Under the pieces are notes generated by a model. That model did not search any database. It was given only the letters and a program-made list of their open reading frames with translations, and was not told where the DNA came from. A stretch of DNA of 64,000 bases, from NCBI RefSeq assembly GCF_023278565.1, contig NC_064673.1, positions 2,666,001-2,730,000 of the forward strand, read 5' to 3'. Below are positions 1 to 12,755 of the stretch, piece by piece. The translations under genes were made by a program, and so were the position numbers. Numbering within the stretch: position 1 is the first letter of the stretch; each line of letters opens with the position of its first letter. The stretch is from Colletotrichum lupini (taxonomy: Eukaryota; Ascomycota; Sordariomycetes; Glomerellales; Glomerellaceae).

Positions 1-2061
1 CTCGAGGTGGGCACCTGAACCGGCTGCGAGCTGGGGTATTTCTGTCAATTCAAGTACACGAGAGTTCGAAAATGGTATCCGGGCCTAGTGCAGAGGTGGG
101 AATGCAACGGACGCATTAGGGTCGGAGAAAGCTCCCTTCGAGGCAGCAGGCCGGCCGGCAGCTAATTGATGCTTCCCCGCTGCACGCTGCGAGGTCTGAG
201 TAACGTGGCAAGCTACAAATCATTTTCGACTAATATCTATCGACTTTGACCGTCAGAGTCATGATCAAAAGGATGCACTTGTCATGGAGTTCCCTTCCTT
301 TTTCTCAATCTTGAATACTAATTCATCGGTGGATTCGTACGCCGAGAGTCACACAGCATGATAAGCGCAGACGGATCGGAAATCTGATTGCCGACCACCG
401 GAGATCGGGGTCAGTGTGGGTTGAGACTGCATAGAGGCCTGAACATCCGTTGCTTTTTGCGATCAGCTCCGCTACCACTTCCCGGTAGAGCGAGATGCAG
501 TTGGGCGCAGTGCGACTCATCACATATCAGCCCTGCCAGCTATAGGTACAGCGAAAGATTGTGGGTAGATACGCACCTCGGATGCAATGCAGGTCGATGG
601 TTTTGAGTATTTGAGGAGATAAAGCACACGAATGGTCCTTGGCTCTCATGGGGATTCGGAAGTTGAGACGCAGTCGATCAATCCGATAATGACGTTGCTT
701 GTATTCTGAGACGGTTTGGTCCACTAAACACGAATGTATAGAGGGGAATAACCATTCGATGACCGCAGGGAACTGGGACGCAAGAGTCTCAGTAATGGAA
801 TACGATTGACAAGGACGAGCGATGGAGATTCAGTCGAAAACGGACGTGTTTCCTCAAGGCTGAGGTTCATACCTGGGAACCTGTAACTCAGCGGTCAAGA
901 ATCGACAGTAAACTGGGATACGGAGGATTGGCCGTCCAGCGCGTGGGAAGAAGTGGCCTAGCAGGGCTAGAACAGTCCTCGACTCGAGTCATCAACCTGA
1001 TAACCGGGCACCTGGGAATGGATGATACCGGCTTGAACTGCCCTAACGAGACCCAATAAACGCCACCAGTTGTCCCACCAGCACTAAGGTACTGGTGTTC
1101 AAGGGAGCAATTCCTACAGGCTCCATGGTAATGCTGCAGTCATCAATGGCAGAGCCGACGGCAAGAATGACTTGATTCCCCTCTCTCAATCTCAGTCTGG
1201 CAGGTGGACGGTGCCACAATTACGATCGTAGCGCAAGCGCTGTAGCGGTCCGTCGCCGTCCAGAAGAAATCGCAGAAGAAACCGCAGAAGAGGAATGTAC
1301 CTTTCCCGTGTCCCTATCCCGACGCTGCTTGTCCGCACTCTCGTATAGCCTTGATCGATGTCCTCATCGGTGTCAATGAAAGCCAGGAGCGGGGAAGACA
1401 TCACTTGCCCTTGCTGGCGTTCATAAGCTTCTTCGAGATGCTCTGAGCGTTCGGTATGCGTTGTGTCTCAGGCCGACAAATTTCTGGGGCCTTCGTGACA
1501 GTCGCTCATAAGCCATGGACCCCTTCCGGATAATTTTCCTCGCGAGCTATCTAAACCTGCCGCGCCTGCTTCTTGGCCGGCCTTCTCCTGTTATCTACGC
1601 CAGTCCAGGTGTCTCACGATCTCGTCGGGTCCCTTGAAACCAGCATACAGAGGATAGGAGGAAGAGTACTCTGTAAGACAAACACATTCCATCCTCCAAA
1701 CCTTAATCCCCTGCACGAATGAGAAGCCTAGACCTCTGAGCGCACCCGGACGCACTTTTTCAGCAACCCCGCCTCCACACTCTTGACTCGGACAGTCTTC
1801 CCGTTCACTAGGTTGACTGACGGGTGGTCCGATTCATGGGTCATCCAGGCTAGGGTAGCTTGAACTTCGGAGCCAGGGCCGCTAGAGATTACGACGCAAA
1901 GTCTCAACCAAAACATTGTCATTCTCTCACTCACCCTCATTCCAAACACTTTCACAGAACTTGGCGAGGCTTCGAGTTTCACGCGGACTAAGCCCAAAAG
2001 GCCCGAGTACGGCGGTAGCTTGAGTGCATACACTCAAGAAGGTCCTAGCCGTGCTGTTACG
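1..2061. other. Intergenic, no supported gene
   Basis: Normal base composition with only short, overlapping open frames on both strands (all about 100 codons or fewer). None has a recognisable domain, codon bias or plausible exon chain. A 101-codon minus-strand frame at 1728-2033 is the longest but resembles no family I know. No inverted or tandem repeat stood out. The last few hundred bases presumably hold the promoter of the methyltransferase gene that follows. Confidence 0.5.
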
Positions 2062-3613
2062 ATGGGCACATCAAGCAATCCCGGAAGCCCTAGCAGGGGC
2101 CCTTCTGAGGGCTCGCGACGCGACGATGATGGTGAGCTGAATTGACTTTTCGATTTCGGGGATGGCCCTATAGAAGTTAAAACCTCGAAACAACAAATGA
2201 TATCACAATTGTCGCGTCGGATCGCGTCTTATCAGAAGGATGGTAGTAACAAGAGACAGCAGCGTCAGCATCTGCCGCACCTACGGCTGGCGGTTCAAGC
2301 ACGGAGCAGACGACGACGACGACGACAGTCTCCGATACAACGACGACATCAACCGATCCAATTCCAGCCCAATCAAGCATTTCCGGCCCTCCTGTACAAA
2401 GCTTCGCCGGGCCCTCCGCCGAACATCCCCTCGAGGCCGGCGGCACCGACGATGATGATGAATTTACTCCCAGCGTCTTTGACGGATCGTCAATAGCCGA
2501 CGACAGGAGTCAAAGGACTGACTCAACCTCCCTGAACTCTAGTGTCTATGAGCATAGCTTTCAGCACGGCCGGCGTTACCATAAGTTCCGGCACGGACGG
2601 TACCCGATCCCCAACGACGAGACGGAGCAGAACCGCGAGGACATGTTGCATGCGATGATGCTGGAAGCCACGGATGGGAAGCTTTACTTTGCGCCTATCG
2701 GGGATAACCCACAGAAAATTATCGATCTCGGCACGGGAACTGGTATCTGGGCAATTGAGAGTGAGTAAAGTTATCCGAATCTCTCTCCGAGAAACAAGAA
2801 TACGCGGAAAGGATTTAGAACAGCTAACCGAGGAAATAGTGGGCGATTTGTTCCCAAGCGCGGAGATCCATGGCCTCGACTTGAGCCCTATCCAGCCCGT
2901 TTGGGTACCACCGAATGTCAAGTTCTTAGTAGATGATGTTGAGGATACTTGGTTGAACGGCACAAATTTTGACTTTGTCCACCTACGAAATATGGTGCCC
3001 GTTCTCAAGTCACCCGTTGGCCTGCTACGGAATGCATTCGAGTATGTTCTTTGGCTTCAAATCTCCACCTCTCCCGTACTTCGAATTAATTATACCGTGT
3101 AGGCACATGAAGCCCGGCGGCTGGGTCGAACTTCAGGATGTTGACGGCCAAGTTCACTGTGACGATGGCACGATGCCTTCTGACTGGCCCCTTGTCCGCT
3201 TCACGAACCATCTCGTAGAAGCATTCGCGAAGTTTGGGACAAATTCTCATGCCGCTGTGTTTGGACGGCAGTATTTGGAGCAGGCCGGATTCGTCAACAT
3301 CCAACATCACACAGTGAAGTTACCGTATGGCACATGGCCCAGGGATAAGTAGGTGCCGTCAGAAAGTCCAAACATATGATTCGTGACGCACTAACAATCT
3401 CCTTTTCTCAGAATTATGCGACTAATTGGCATGTATTACCGCACCGCCTGCGAAGAATTCTTCCCAGTAGTAGGTGCAATCCACTTTCAGATGTTGGGAT
3501 GGAGTAAGATCGAGATGGAAGTTCTCTTCGCCGAATGTCGGAATGCCATGAGAGACCCTAATGTACATGCTTACGGTATGATGCATTTCTGGAGTGGACA
3601 AAAGCCTTTGTGA
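2062..3613 (+). CDS. SAM-dependent methyltransferase, LaeA-like (TAM/UMTA type)
   Basis: Predicted class I SAM-dependent methyltransferase of the large fungal LaeA-like family. Five exons fit: 2062-2131, about 2260-2760, 2840-3041, 3103-3348 and 3412-3613, giving about 406 aa. The last three introns have clean GT-AG ends and keep frame; the one before 3412 has a CTAAC branch site. The first acceptor (2259 or 2262) is uncertain. Visible motifs are SAM motif I (IIDLGTGTGIWAIE), the acidic post-I loop (EIHGLDLSPIQP), FDFVHLRN, and motif III MKPGGWVELQDVD. The family's usual N-terminal segment (YHKFRHGRYPIPNDE) and DGKLYFAPIG precede motif I. The N terminus is Ser/Thr/Asp-rich and low complexity. 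Substrate is unknown; relatives are either velvet-complex regulators or tailoring enzymes. It lies upstream of the PKS on the same strand, but a 10.9 kb retroelement now separates them. Confidence 0.82.
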
Positions 3614-3668
3614 ACAAGGCACTGGGGGGTCGCAGAACGAAGGAAAAGACATCAGCTAGCACGGCAAC
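3614..3668. other. Spacer with left 5 bp target duplication
   Basis: Short 3' flank of the methyltransferase gene. The last five bases (3664-3668, GCAAC) match GTAAC at 14602-14606 just beyond the right LTR. The single difference is a C-to-T change in a CA context, as RIP makes. This is read as the 5 bp target-site duplication of the Gypsy insertion. Confidence 0.7.
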
Positions 3669-3877
3669 TATCAGGCCTCGCCGGTCAGGCCTCGTCGGTT
3701 AAGGGATAGCTTAGGGGGTATAAAGAGGGGGACTAAGTAATAAAGGAGCAGCTTAAGTATATATAAAGCGCTAGTAATATACCTCGAGGGAAGGGTAAAT
3801 TTTAATAATTTATTTTTTAAACCTTAATAATAATTAGCCTCTATAAGCTTCTTTTTTATATTATATACTTATTAATA
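3669..3877 (+). repeat. 5' LTR of Gypsy element 1
   Basis: 209 bp. It starts TATCAGG, read as an original TG start changed by RIP, and ends ATTAATA, read as an original CA end. It pairs with 14393-14601 over the whole length, including a shared internal stretch containing CTCGAGGGAAGGGT. The first ~50 bp retain a GC-rich sequence that in the 3' copy is converted by C-to-T and G-to-A changes. Confidence 0.88.
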
Positions 3878-6049
3878 ATTTAAAATCTTTATTTATAAAA
3901 AGGACTAGGCTAGAAGCTTAAAATATTAATAAAAACGAGATATAATAAAAGAGTATAATTAGTATTATAATAATAATAAAAAGATAACTCTTTTTTATTA
4001 AACCCTTTAAAATCGCCTTCTTTTTAATAAATAATATAAGAACGAAGCGTAAAAAGACGAATAACATAATAATAATATAAAAAAACCGCATTACTAAGAA
4101 TATTAACGAATTTTAGATAAAATAATAAACTTCTTACCCTTACTTACTAATACCTAAACTAAATAATAAATAATAAGCTAATAAAACTATAAGAATAGGA
4201 ACGATAATTAAAAAAAAAATCCTTATTATAATATATAAAGAGTACCTATATAAAAAATAAGTAAATTTAAAATACTTATAAAGCTCTTTAAATAGCCCGG
4301 CCTCTATACTAAGGGCTACGGTTTTAGTTATAATAGCCTTAGATATTAGTTTTAATATAAATAAGAACGTAAACCCCCGGACTAAGGATAGTTCGATAAG
4401 TAAAGCCGTATTTAAAACGCTATTTAAATAATAATAAAATAATAAGTTCGTACTATTTAAGCCCCTATTTATTAGCTCCTTCTTAATTTAAATAAGTACT
4501 ATAAATAGAATATTTATATTTAAACTACTATTCCTCTTTAACTTATTATATATTAATAAATTAGTACGGGATTTATAAAGCTTCCTCTTTAATTATTACT
4601 ATTACTTTAACTTATAAGCTTAATAAATAAAAATAAACCGTAATAAAGTAATATATATAGTTAGCTACCTAAGTAATAGTATAAAAACCTCTTAAATATA
4701 CTATATTTTCAACTACTAAAAGACCCCCGGGTTTATAATAAATTAAGTTATATAAAAAGAACTAAAAACCTTTTTATAAAATAACCTATCTAATCTTACT
4801 AATTAAAGAATAATAATAAATATATAACTAAATAGTACCTCGTAAAACTAAAAAAAAAAATTTAATAAGTTCGTTAGCCGTATTAATAAGCTCGAAATAA
4901 AACTAAAATATATCCTAATAAAAAAATAAAAGATCTCTATATTAATAAATAAACTATAGCCCGAACTACGCCTCGTAATAATATTATAAATAAAACTTTT
5001 ATAAACTCGCTTATAGTTAATATTATTAATAAAACGTATTAAATAATCCTCGCTATTAATAAGGAGCTTATAAACGTCCCCTAGGTAATATTCTAATTTA
5101 AACTTAAACGAGCTAATAAGAAAATACTGGGGCGTTAATAAATTAAATACGTAAAGAACACGCCGTAACTTATTTAATAAAAATACTACGTATTATAATT
5201 ATAAAAAGACTAGTTATATTATAAAGGATTATTTATAATTACGAGAGTAGTATTAGTAATATTATAATTATAATAAAACTAGGCACTTTATTAATAGTTA
5301 CCTAAGCATTATATACCGCAAATATAATTAAAAAAGGTATAAGGCTACTAGTTATTAATTAGACCTCGCTCTAACTAAGTAGCGTAAACTAATAACGAGC
5401 TTAAATACTATTTTAATAAAAAGAGTAATTAATAATTAATTAAGGTAGTACTTAAATATCCCGACCTATATATACTTAAACTATATATAAAAAAAGCTAA
5501 GCGCCCTTATTAATTTAAAAGTAAAAGGGAACGTAGTTAGTATTAAGTTATTTAATAATTTTAATACTAATTTACGAATTTACTTATTATTATAATTAAT
5601 AAACGTTAAGGGTAAATAAATAGAGACGCTAAGAAGCTATTACTTACGGCTTTAAATTATTAATAATAACTACGTAACGGAGATATAGCTATATCGCTTT
5701 ATAATAGCTAATATTATAATACTTATACTTATCCTTAGTTTTTCTTAGCTAGAGGATATTAACTTGCTAATTAGTTAAAAATAAAAAAAGTAGTAGTATC
5801 TAATTTATAAATAATATATTTACTTAGATACCCTAAAAAAGGGGCTACTAAATAACTTAGTTTTAGTAATACTCGCGCATATTATAATTAACTTAGTTAT
5901 AAATAATAATATAATACTAACGAGTATAGCTAAGAATTAAAAACTACCTTACTAAGACTTTAATAACTTATTTTTGAAAAAAAAGGCTATTTTATTACTA
6001 AATAAAGTACTATATAACTACTATATTAAACTAAACGACGCGGTGCCTA

Positions 6050-6514
6050 TCCCCTAGGGACCTATCTATTTATTATTAAATTATAAGCTTAAGATCTTAC
6101 GTAATTATTTAATAAAAATAGAGGCTAGGGGCTAAATATACCCCTCTATAAACCCGGCTAGAGTACTTATTTGTTTTATATTTAAAAAAAAAAGAGAGCT
6201 ACGACTTTATATTAACTATAGAGTAATTAATAAAATTATATAAAAAAATAAAACGCCGCTACTACTAATTAAAAAAATACTAAATAGACTATTTAATACC
6301 TCTATTTTTACTAAACTAAACCTTAAGAATACGTATTACCGTATATATATAACTAAGGGTAATAAATAAAAAACGGCTTTTTATATTAAATATGGGTAGT
6401 TCGAGTACTTAATTATACCTTTTGGGCTAACTAACGCACTTACGACTTTCTAAGCGTATATTAATAACGTTCTAAATAGCTTAGTTAATACCGTTTATAT
6501 TATATACCTAAATA
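6050..6514 (+). pseudogene. Gypsy 1 reverse transcriptase remnant (N-terminal part)
   Basis: Plus-strand translation shows stop-riddled Ty3/Gypsy reverse transcriptase. Observed fragments include LRLYINYR near 6200, IFTKLNLK near 6305 and FEYLIIPFGLTNA near 6400. The frame runs to the codons just before the catalytic YxDD box, where the nested Mutator-like element begins. The box and downstream part continue at 10107. Non-functional. Confidence 0.82.
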
Positions 6515-6603
6515 AGAGAATTAATAAGAACGCATAACGAATTAATACGGACGTATAGCTCTTAGGGACGTATAACATTCTCTACCTCTAATTAGTTTAA
6601 AAA
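6515..6603 (+). repeat. Left terminal inverted repeat of nested MULE
   Basis: About 89 bp, inverted match to 10012-10100. It starts AGAGAATTAATAAGAACGC; the right end read inward starts GGGGAATTAATAGGGACGC. The differences are transitions only, as RIP predicts. Confidence 0.85.
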
Positions 6604-7619
6604 TTTATTATTAATATACTTAGATTCTATTACTTTTTCTTAAAGTACTTATCCCTTTTTATAATCTTTTTTATATAATTATACCTTAAGGGAGCTTTAT
6701 TACGAAGCTATTATCGACTCGACGCGTCTTATATCCTCTTTTTTTTAAAACTATACTAGTTTATATATTATAAAATAGCTCTTTTAATAGCTTATATACC
6801 GAGCCTATATTACTAAGCTTAATTTAATAGCTTAAATAATTAAAACTATTTTATAAAACGCTAACGCTCTAATAATAATAATATACTATCGTTTCTTATT
6901 TTAAATAGAAGCTATATTAGTATTAGCTAGTTTTATAAAGTTAACGATCCCTATATATATAATAACTTAATAAACGATATTTTACCTAAGCTATTATAAA
7001 AAACGTAACTACTATTTTACTATCCGTACTAATATATTAAAATAGAACTAACCTTTTATTTTAATTAAAAATTCCTTAATAAAATTAATACTCTCTAGCT
7101 TTTTATTATTCCCCGATTCTTATTAATACGTAGTCCTCCCCCTTTTAATAAAGAGTTTAAATAGCTTATATTCTATTTTACGTACTATTTTTTAAAGAGG
7201 ATATAGATTACTTAGTATACTACCCTCCCCTAAATATTATTAAAGCCTAGTCCCTTTTTTTCCTCTAATAAATCTTAATAACCTACTTAGCTTATTATAA
7301 AATAGTTTAATAATATTCTTTAGTTTATTATGCGAGTTATTAAGACTAATAAAAGGTTAATAACTAGCCTTATTTAATAATATAAATAAAGCCGTTTATA
7401 GTAAGAAACGTGGGGTTCTTAAACGAACTTAGTATTTTATTTATTTTTATAATAAAACCCTTTTTTAAGTTTATTATCTTTTTAAACCATAGCTTCTTAT
7501 TATATTTAAAATAATAAATCCTCTTTCCCTCCCTTAAATAAAACCCTAAACTTACTAATTCTTAGCGGCCTAGAGCTAATAGTAAATACTCTCTTCGATT
7601 AAGTTAATACTTTTATTAA

Positions 7620-9110
7620 GGCTAATAGCTTTAATATTATAAAATATTACGGGTATAAGTAAAATAAGAAGAATATTTAGTATATATTCTAATACGACCG
7701 ATATAAATATCCTAAGCCTAGCCGTAATATAAGTTTAAAATAATAAAGATCCCGAAAATATAGCTATAAATAGAAGTTAATTATTAAAGCTAAGGTCGAG
7801 GGATAGTAATTATTATAATAATATAAAAATCCCTAATATAGCTAATATAACTATAGGCCTAGTTTTAAAATATTTATATACCCTTCTTATTATAAGCTTA
7901 CTTAGTTAGTTAAGGATATTATTAAAACTATAAGCTAACGGGTTAGGATTCGGGTACGTAACGTACGTATTATTATCTAAGAGTAGTTCTTAAAGTCCTT
8001 ATTTACTTAGCGAGATATTTATAACGCTAGGGCTTATATAAACTAAAAAAAACTAGCTAAATACTTACTAACTATAGTATTAATTAAGCTATTTAACGAG
8101 CGAGATATCTTATATATAGTAAAATAGGTAAATAACGAGCTAAACTACTTTATTAGCCTTATTTAAACCTTTTTTTATTATTTTTAAATATAAAAGCGAT
8201 TCCCTAAGGTAATTAGCTTCGATAATACTTATAATACTAATCGCTTTAAGCTCCCTCTTTTCTAAATTACTAAGTAAATTTACTTTAGATCTATTTATAA
8301 CGCTGCGTTCGGCCTTATTAATAATAAGAAACTAGAGGGTTTCTAGTTTTTTTTAGTAAGTATCCGCTAATTTATAAACTAATACTTAGTCCGTTACCCT
8401 ATTATTATTATTATAAATTACAATAAATAAATAAAGGCTATACTAAAGGAGTAGTTCCTAGACGTTTAGTAATAACTCTATATTTATTATATTAACTCTA
8501 ACGTTATGCTTAGGGCTAAGTAGAAATAGGTTAAGGACCGTAGTTATAATAATAATAATAATAGGTCTAATAATAAGGGATATTAGTTATTAATATAAGT
8601 AATAGCTATACTAAGTAATAAGGATAAGGCCTATATTAATATACTTATTAATAAGCCCCCCCCTTATATATATTATAGGGTCTTTATAATATAAAAGCTT
8701 ATTATTTTTACTAAGACTAAGTATACTTTTAAAAAAGCCTAGATTAAGCTTTATAAAGAGTTTAATAACTAATACCTAATCTTCTAGTATTTCTACGTAA
8801 TATACTTATTTTTAAGAGTATAATAAGCCCGTTACTTTATTTAAAAATACTAAAACTTTAGTACTCGCGTTACCTTTAGTACTAAGTTAAGTAATAATAA
8901 TATTAAGGGTTATTTCTTAAATAGTCTTAGTTACCTATATCGGCTTATTAACGTTATATAAGATATAATTAGCGATTAAGAGTTACGCTTTTACTAAGTT
9001 TATATAAAGGACGAGGTACTTATAGGCCGGGAGTATATAAGTACTCGCTTTAAATACTTAAGCAAACTTTAAATAATACTTTTTTTAAAATATCTTACTT
9101 TAATTAGGAC
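7620..9110 (+). pseudogene. MULE transposase remnant (FAR1/MULE type)
   Basis: Plus-strand frame around 8203-8262 reads PKVISFDNTYNTNRFKLPLF, the conserved start of the MULE transposase catalytic domain. Downstream are AAFGLI and later YYINSNVM, in the order expected for this family. Upstream, near 7640, a YYGYK-type stretch may be the remains of an N-terminal zinc-binding domain. Many stops, mostly TAA and TAG, interrupt it, so it is dead. Ends are approximate. Confidence 0.75.
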
Positions 9111-10011
9111 ATAAAGCCGGCTTATAAAAAAAGTAATACTATTTAATAAGAGGCTATTCTTAGACCCCCTCGGATTTTATAGTTTAAACTATACTATTTT
9201 AATTAAGCTAAGTATCCTATACTACTATAAGATCTATTTTAAAATATTAAATTTAGCTACTTTTAGTAAATAAGAAGTATACTCTTAGTAATATTTTTAA
9301 AAAACGTCTTTTTTAGATTTATACCGCTAGATCTTTAACTTTAAGATTATTATATCCTTTTATAATAAGCTAAAAAACATAGTATAGCCTATTTTATTAT
9401 AACTAGCCTTATTTAAAAAAGGCTAATTAGTTAGTTAAGCCCGTACTACTTATAATAACTAAGGCGTTAATAATAGGAAATAAGGCCGCTTACTTAAGAA
9501 TAAAGATAAGTCGACGCTAACTAGGCTTATAAAAAAGATAAGTTAATTAAATTAAAGCTAAATATTAAGCTTATCTTAGTAATAAATAAGGAGCTAGTTT
9601 AGTATTCTTAGTAAGGGGAGGATAACGGGGAATTATATAAGTAAACGGCCGATATAGCTTAGTATTTAAAAGAAACGGAGCTAATAAGAAGTAGTTTATA
9701 ATAATAATAAATTATTATAACTACGTTAAAAAAGGTAGTTAGGCGGACGTTATTATAATTTACTCTTTATATATCTTAAGTATATAGTACGAAAAAGCCT
9801 TACTTATTTAAAATTTATAAAAGCTTAGATTATTAACTTATTTAAGATTTATAAATCTTAAATAAGTAATATAGTAGTTCTAAACGAGTACGGGGGTTAT
9901 AGTAGTATTTTTATTTTTAAAAATCTTAAATTAGAGCTTAGGTTAAAGGGGATAGTAAGAATAGCTATATTAGTATAGTTACCCTTATTACCTTTATAGG
10001 GAGGTACTGTT

Positions 10012-10100
10012 TTTTTAAACTAATTAAAAATAGAGAATATTATACGTCCCTAAGAGCTATACGTCCGTATTAATTCGTTATGCGTCCCTATTAATTCCCC
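10012..10100 (-). repeat. Right terminal inverted repeat of nested MULE
   Basis: Inverted partner of 6515-6603. Reading inward from 10100 it carries the same three-fold GACGYATA-type motif (GACGCATAACG, GACGTATAGC, GACGTATAA). Confidence 0.85.
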
Positions 10101-10106
10101 TAAATA

Positions 10107-12755
10107 ATATCTTAATATATAATAATAACTATATAATATATAAAAAGTACGTACGGAGCGTATTATAAAAACTACGGTAATAAAACCTATATTTAAATAG
10201 TAATAAATATAAGTTCTATATATTGCGTATAGGATTTTTAAAATATATCGTATTTAATAAAAATATAAAAATAAACCCGCGCGTACTAAAGCTATAACAA
10301 ATTAGCTATTTTTAAAGAGCGTTAAAAATATATAAACGTTCTTTAAATTTATAAGGTTTTATTATAAATTTATTAGTAACTACGCTAAAATAACAGTACT
10401 TCTAATAAACTTATTAAAAAAAGTAAAACTAAGATAAGTAAAGCTATTAATACCTACTATAAAGTTATTTAAAAAGCTATTAATAGTATTTATTAACGCG
10501 CTAATATTACGATATTTCGACCCTACTCTACTTATATAATTATAAATAAACGCTTCGGCTCGAGTTATTAGCTTAGTAATTATATAATTATTTAAAAATA
10601 ATTAGTACTTAATTACTTATAAATTAAAGAAATTAATAGATACGGAGAGCTATTATAATATAAAAAACGTAAAGCTACTAATTATTATAAACGTACTAAA
10701 GAACTAATAATACTACCTCGCTTATAATTAAGATTAGGTCGTAGTATTTATAAATTATTTTAACTTATAGTTCTTAAATATAAAAAAGAAGCTAAATAAA
10801 AAATAGTTATATTAACTAAATAAATTTATAGTGTTTAATATTAAAATTAAGTTTAAGCTAAGTATAAAAAACCTAGTAAATAAACTATTATAAAGACCTA
10901 ATTATAATAAAAATAATAATAATAATAGAATAAAAGAGCTATTATTAAAAATAAGAAAAGACTTTTATAATACTAAAAACTTACAAAAGCCCCTTAGAAT
11001 CGTAATAATAAAATATACGAGAACGAGCTATAAGAGCAGCTCCTAAGTAAAAAGGATAATAAGTATTTAAAAACAGAACTAATAATAATATAGAGAAATA
11101 AGTAAAAAAAGTTAAGAACTCTAGCTCGAGGGAACTCTAAAGAGCACTTCGAGAGGTATAACGGGGCTATAAACTTAAAATATTAAAATTATAATATAGT
11201 ACTTAAAAAGCTATTTAAGCTTATTATTAAAACTATAAATCGTAAGCTACTTATTTTATAAAACTCTAATATAATAAAAGTATTTAAAATAATATTTAAT
11301 AAAGAGGGGTTATTAATAATAAATTAACTACGGGCTGCTTAATAAAAGGACGCTTTTATAAAAAATAGGTAATGAACTAAAAAAAACCGATAGCCTTACT
11401 TAATTAAAAAGAGATAATAATAGAGCTAAGTATATAATTTAAGAGGGTTATTATATTACGGTAGCCGCGCTTATATATTACTATATAAAGGACTAAAGAG
11501 GGAAATTATTAAAATATATTATAATATACTTATAATAAAATATTATAATATAAAGCGAATAATAGTACTACTAAAACGCTACTATTATTAAAATAGAATA
11601 AGTAAGGATATAAAAAGTTATATTAATACTTATATAATATACTAATAAATAAAGCCTTATTATTATAAGCTATATAGCTTATTATACCCCTTATTTACCC
11701 TAGTTAGGCTATAATAAGAAATATTATTAAACTTTATTATAGGCTTACTTATATTAATTATATTAATTAAGAAGCGCCCTTACGATATAGTACTTATTAT
11801 AATAAACCGATTTATAAAATATAATATTTATATTATTATAAAAACGACCCTTATAGCTTAGGGATTTATAAACCTCTTATTTATAAAAATCTTTATTAAG
11901 TTTAGAATACTTAAAAAGATCGTCTCTAATAGGGGGTCGTTATTTATAAATAAGTTTTAAACTTATTTTTATTATTTCTTAATAATAAAAAAGTATTTTA
12001 ATACTACGTTCTACTTATAAATAGATAAGTAAATAAAATAGTAAAATTAATACTTAGAGTAGTACTTTTATTATTTTTATACTTAGGACTAATTAAATTA
12101 AGTATAGCGTCTTTACTTAGCTAAGTTTATATATAATAATACTTAGTACTTAGTAATTTATAAAGCGCTTATTAAGGCCCTATTTAGGTTCTTATTTACG
12201 TACCCTATATTAATTTTAATAAGGACTTAAAATATTATATGAAATATCTTAGTTAAAGAGTATATAGCCTAATTATAAGCTAATTAAGAAGCTCTATAAC
12301 CCCTTATATAAAAAATACGTAAAATATATAAGTAATAAGCTAATAAAGCTAGGATAAATATATTATATAAAATAAGTAACTAAGTACTATTATTAAAAAA
12401 GAATATTAAGAAGTAGCGTCCTAGTTAGAAATTAGTTAATAAGTATTTAAGCTTATTTAAAATTAAATTAATAGTTAAAATAGCGGGGGTTGCTTACTAA
12501 CTAAATATATTAATATAGTATAAAATATATAATATATTCTATATATCCCTACTTAAGCTATATTAATATTATAAAAAAGCCCCTTAAAAGCCCTTATTTA
12601 TTAGGGATATAAACGGGGAGCTATTTTATAAAATAGAAAATATTATATAATATAGAGGGCTAAAAAGAAAGCGATAATACTTAATTTAGTAAAAAGGATA
12701 TAATAATAATAAAGATACGTAAAAACTAGCTAAGTATATTAAAAACATAGCGTTA
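10107..12755 (+). pseudogene. Gypsy 1 Pol remnant: RT end, integrase, chromodomain
   Basis: The reverse transcriptase resumes directly after the nested element (NNILIY, the RIP-altered catalytic box, falls at about 10100-10120). Integrase remnants lie at 11.77-12.16 kb, with observed pieces IVSNRGSLFINKF and TTFYL. A chromodomain-like segment follows at about 12613-12755, with FYKIENIIYYRG and then KGYNNNKDT. This is the layout of a chromovirus. Stops are frequent in all parts. Sub-domain limits are approximate. Confidence 0.75.

Larger units (their letters stand above)
6515..10100 (+). mobile_element. Mutator-like element (MULE) nested in Gypsy 1
   Basis: 3,586 bp element with inverted ends of about 89 bp (6515-6603 and 10012-10100), both containing GACGCATAACGAATTAATAC in opposite orientation. 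TAAATA lies on both sides (6509-6514, 10101-10106). The duplication could be 8 bp (CCTAAATA) if two adjacent C residues are counted. Removing the element and one duplication restores the reverse transcriptase frame across the join, which fixes the borders. A degenerate MULE-type transposase reads on the plus strand inside. RIP has hit the element as strongly as its host. Confidence 0.85.

Noticed and set aside
1728..2033. 101-codon minus-strand frame
   Set aside because: No clear family, no exon partners, and it ends close to the methyltransferase start region; not enough to call a gene.
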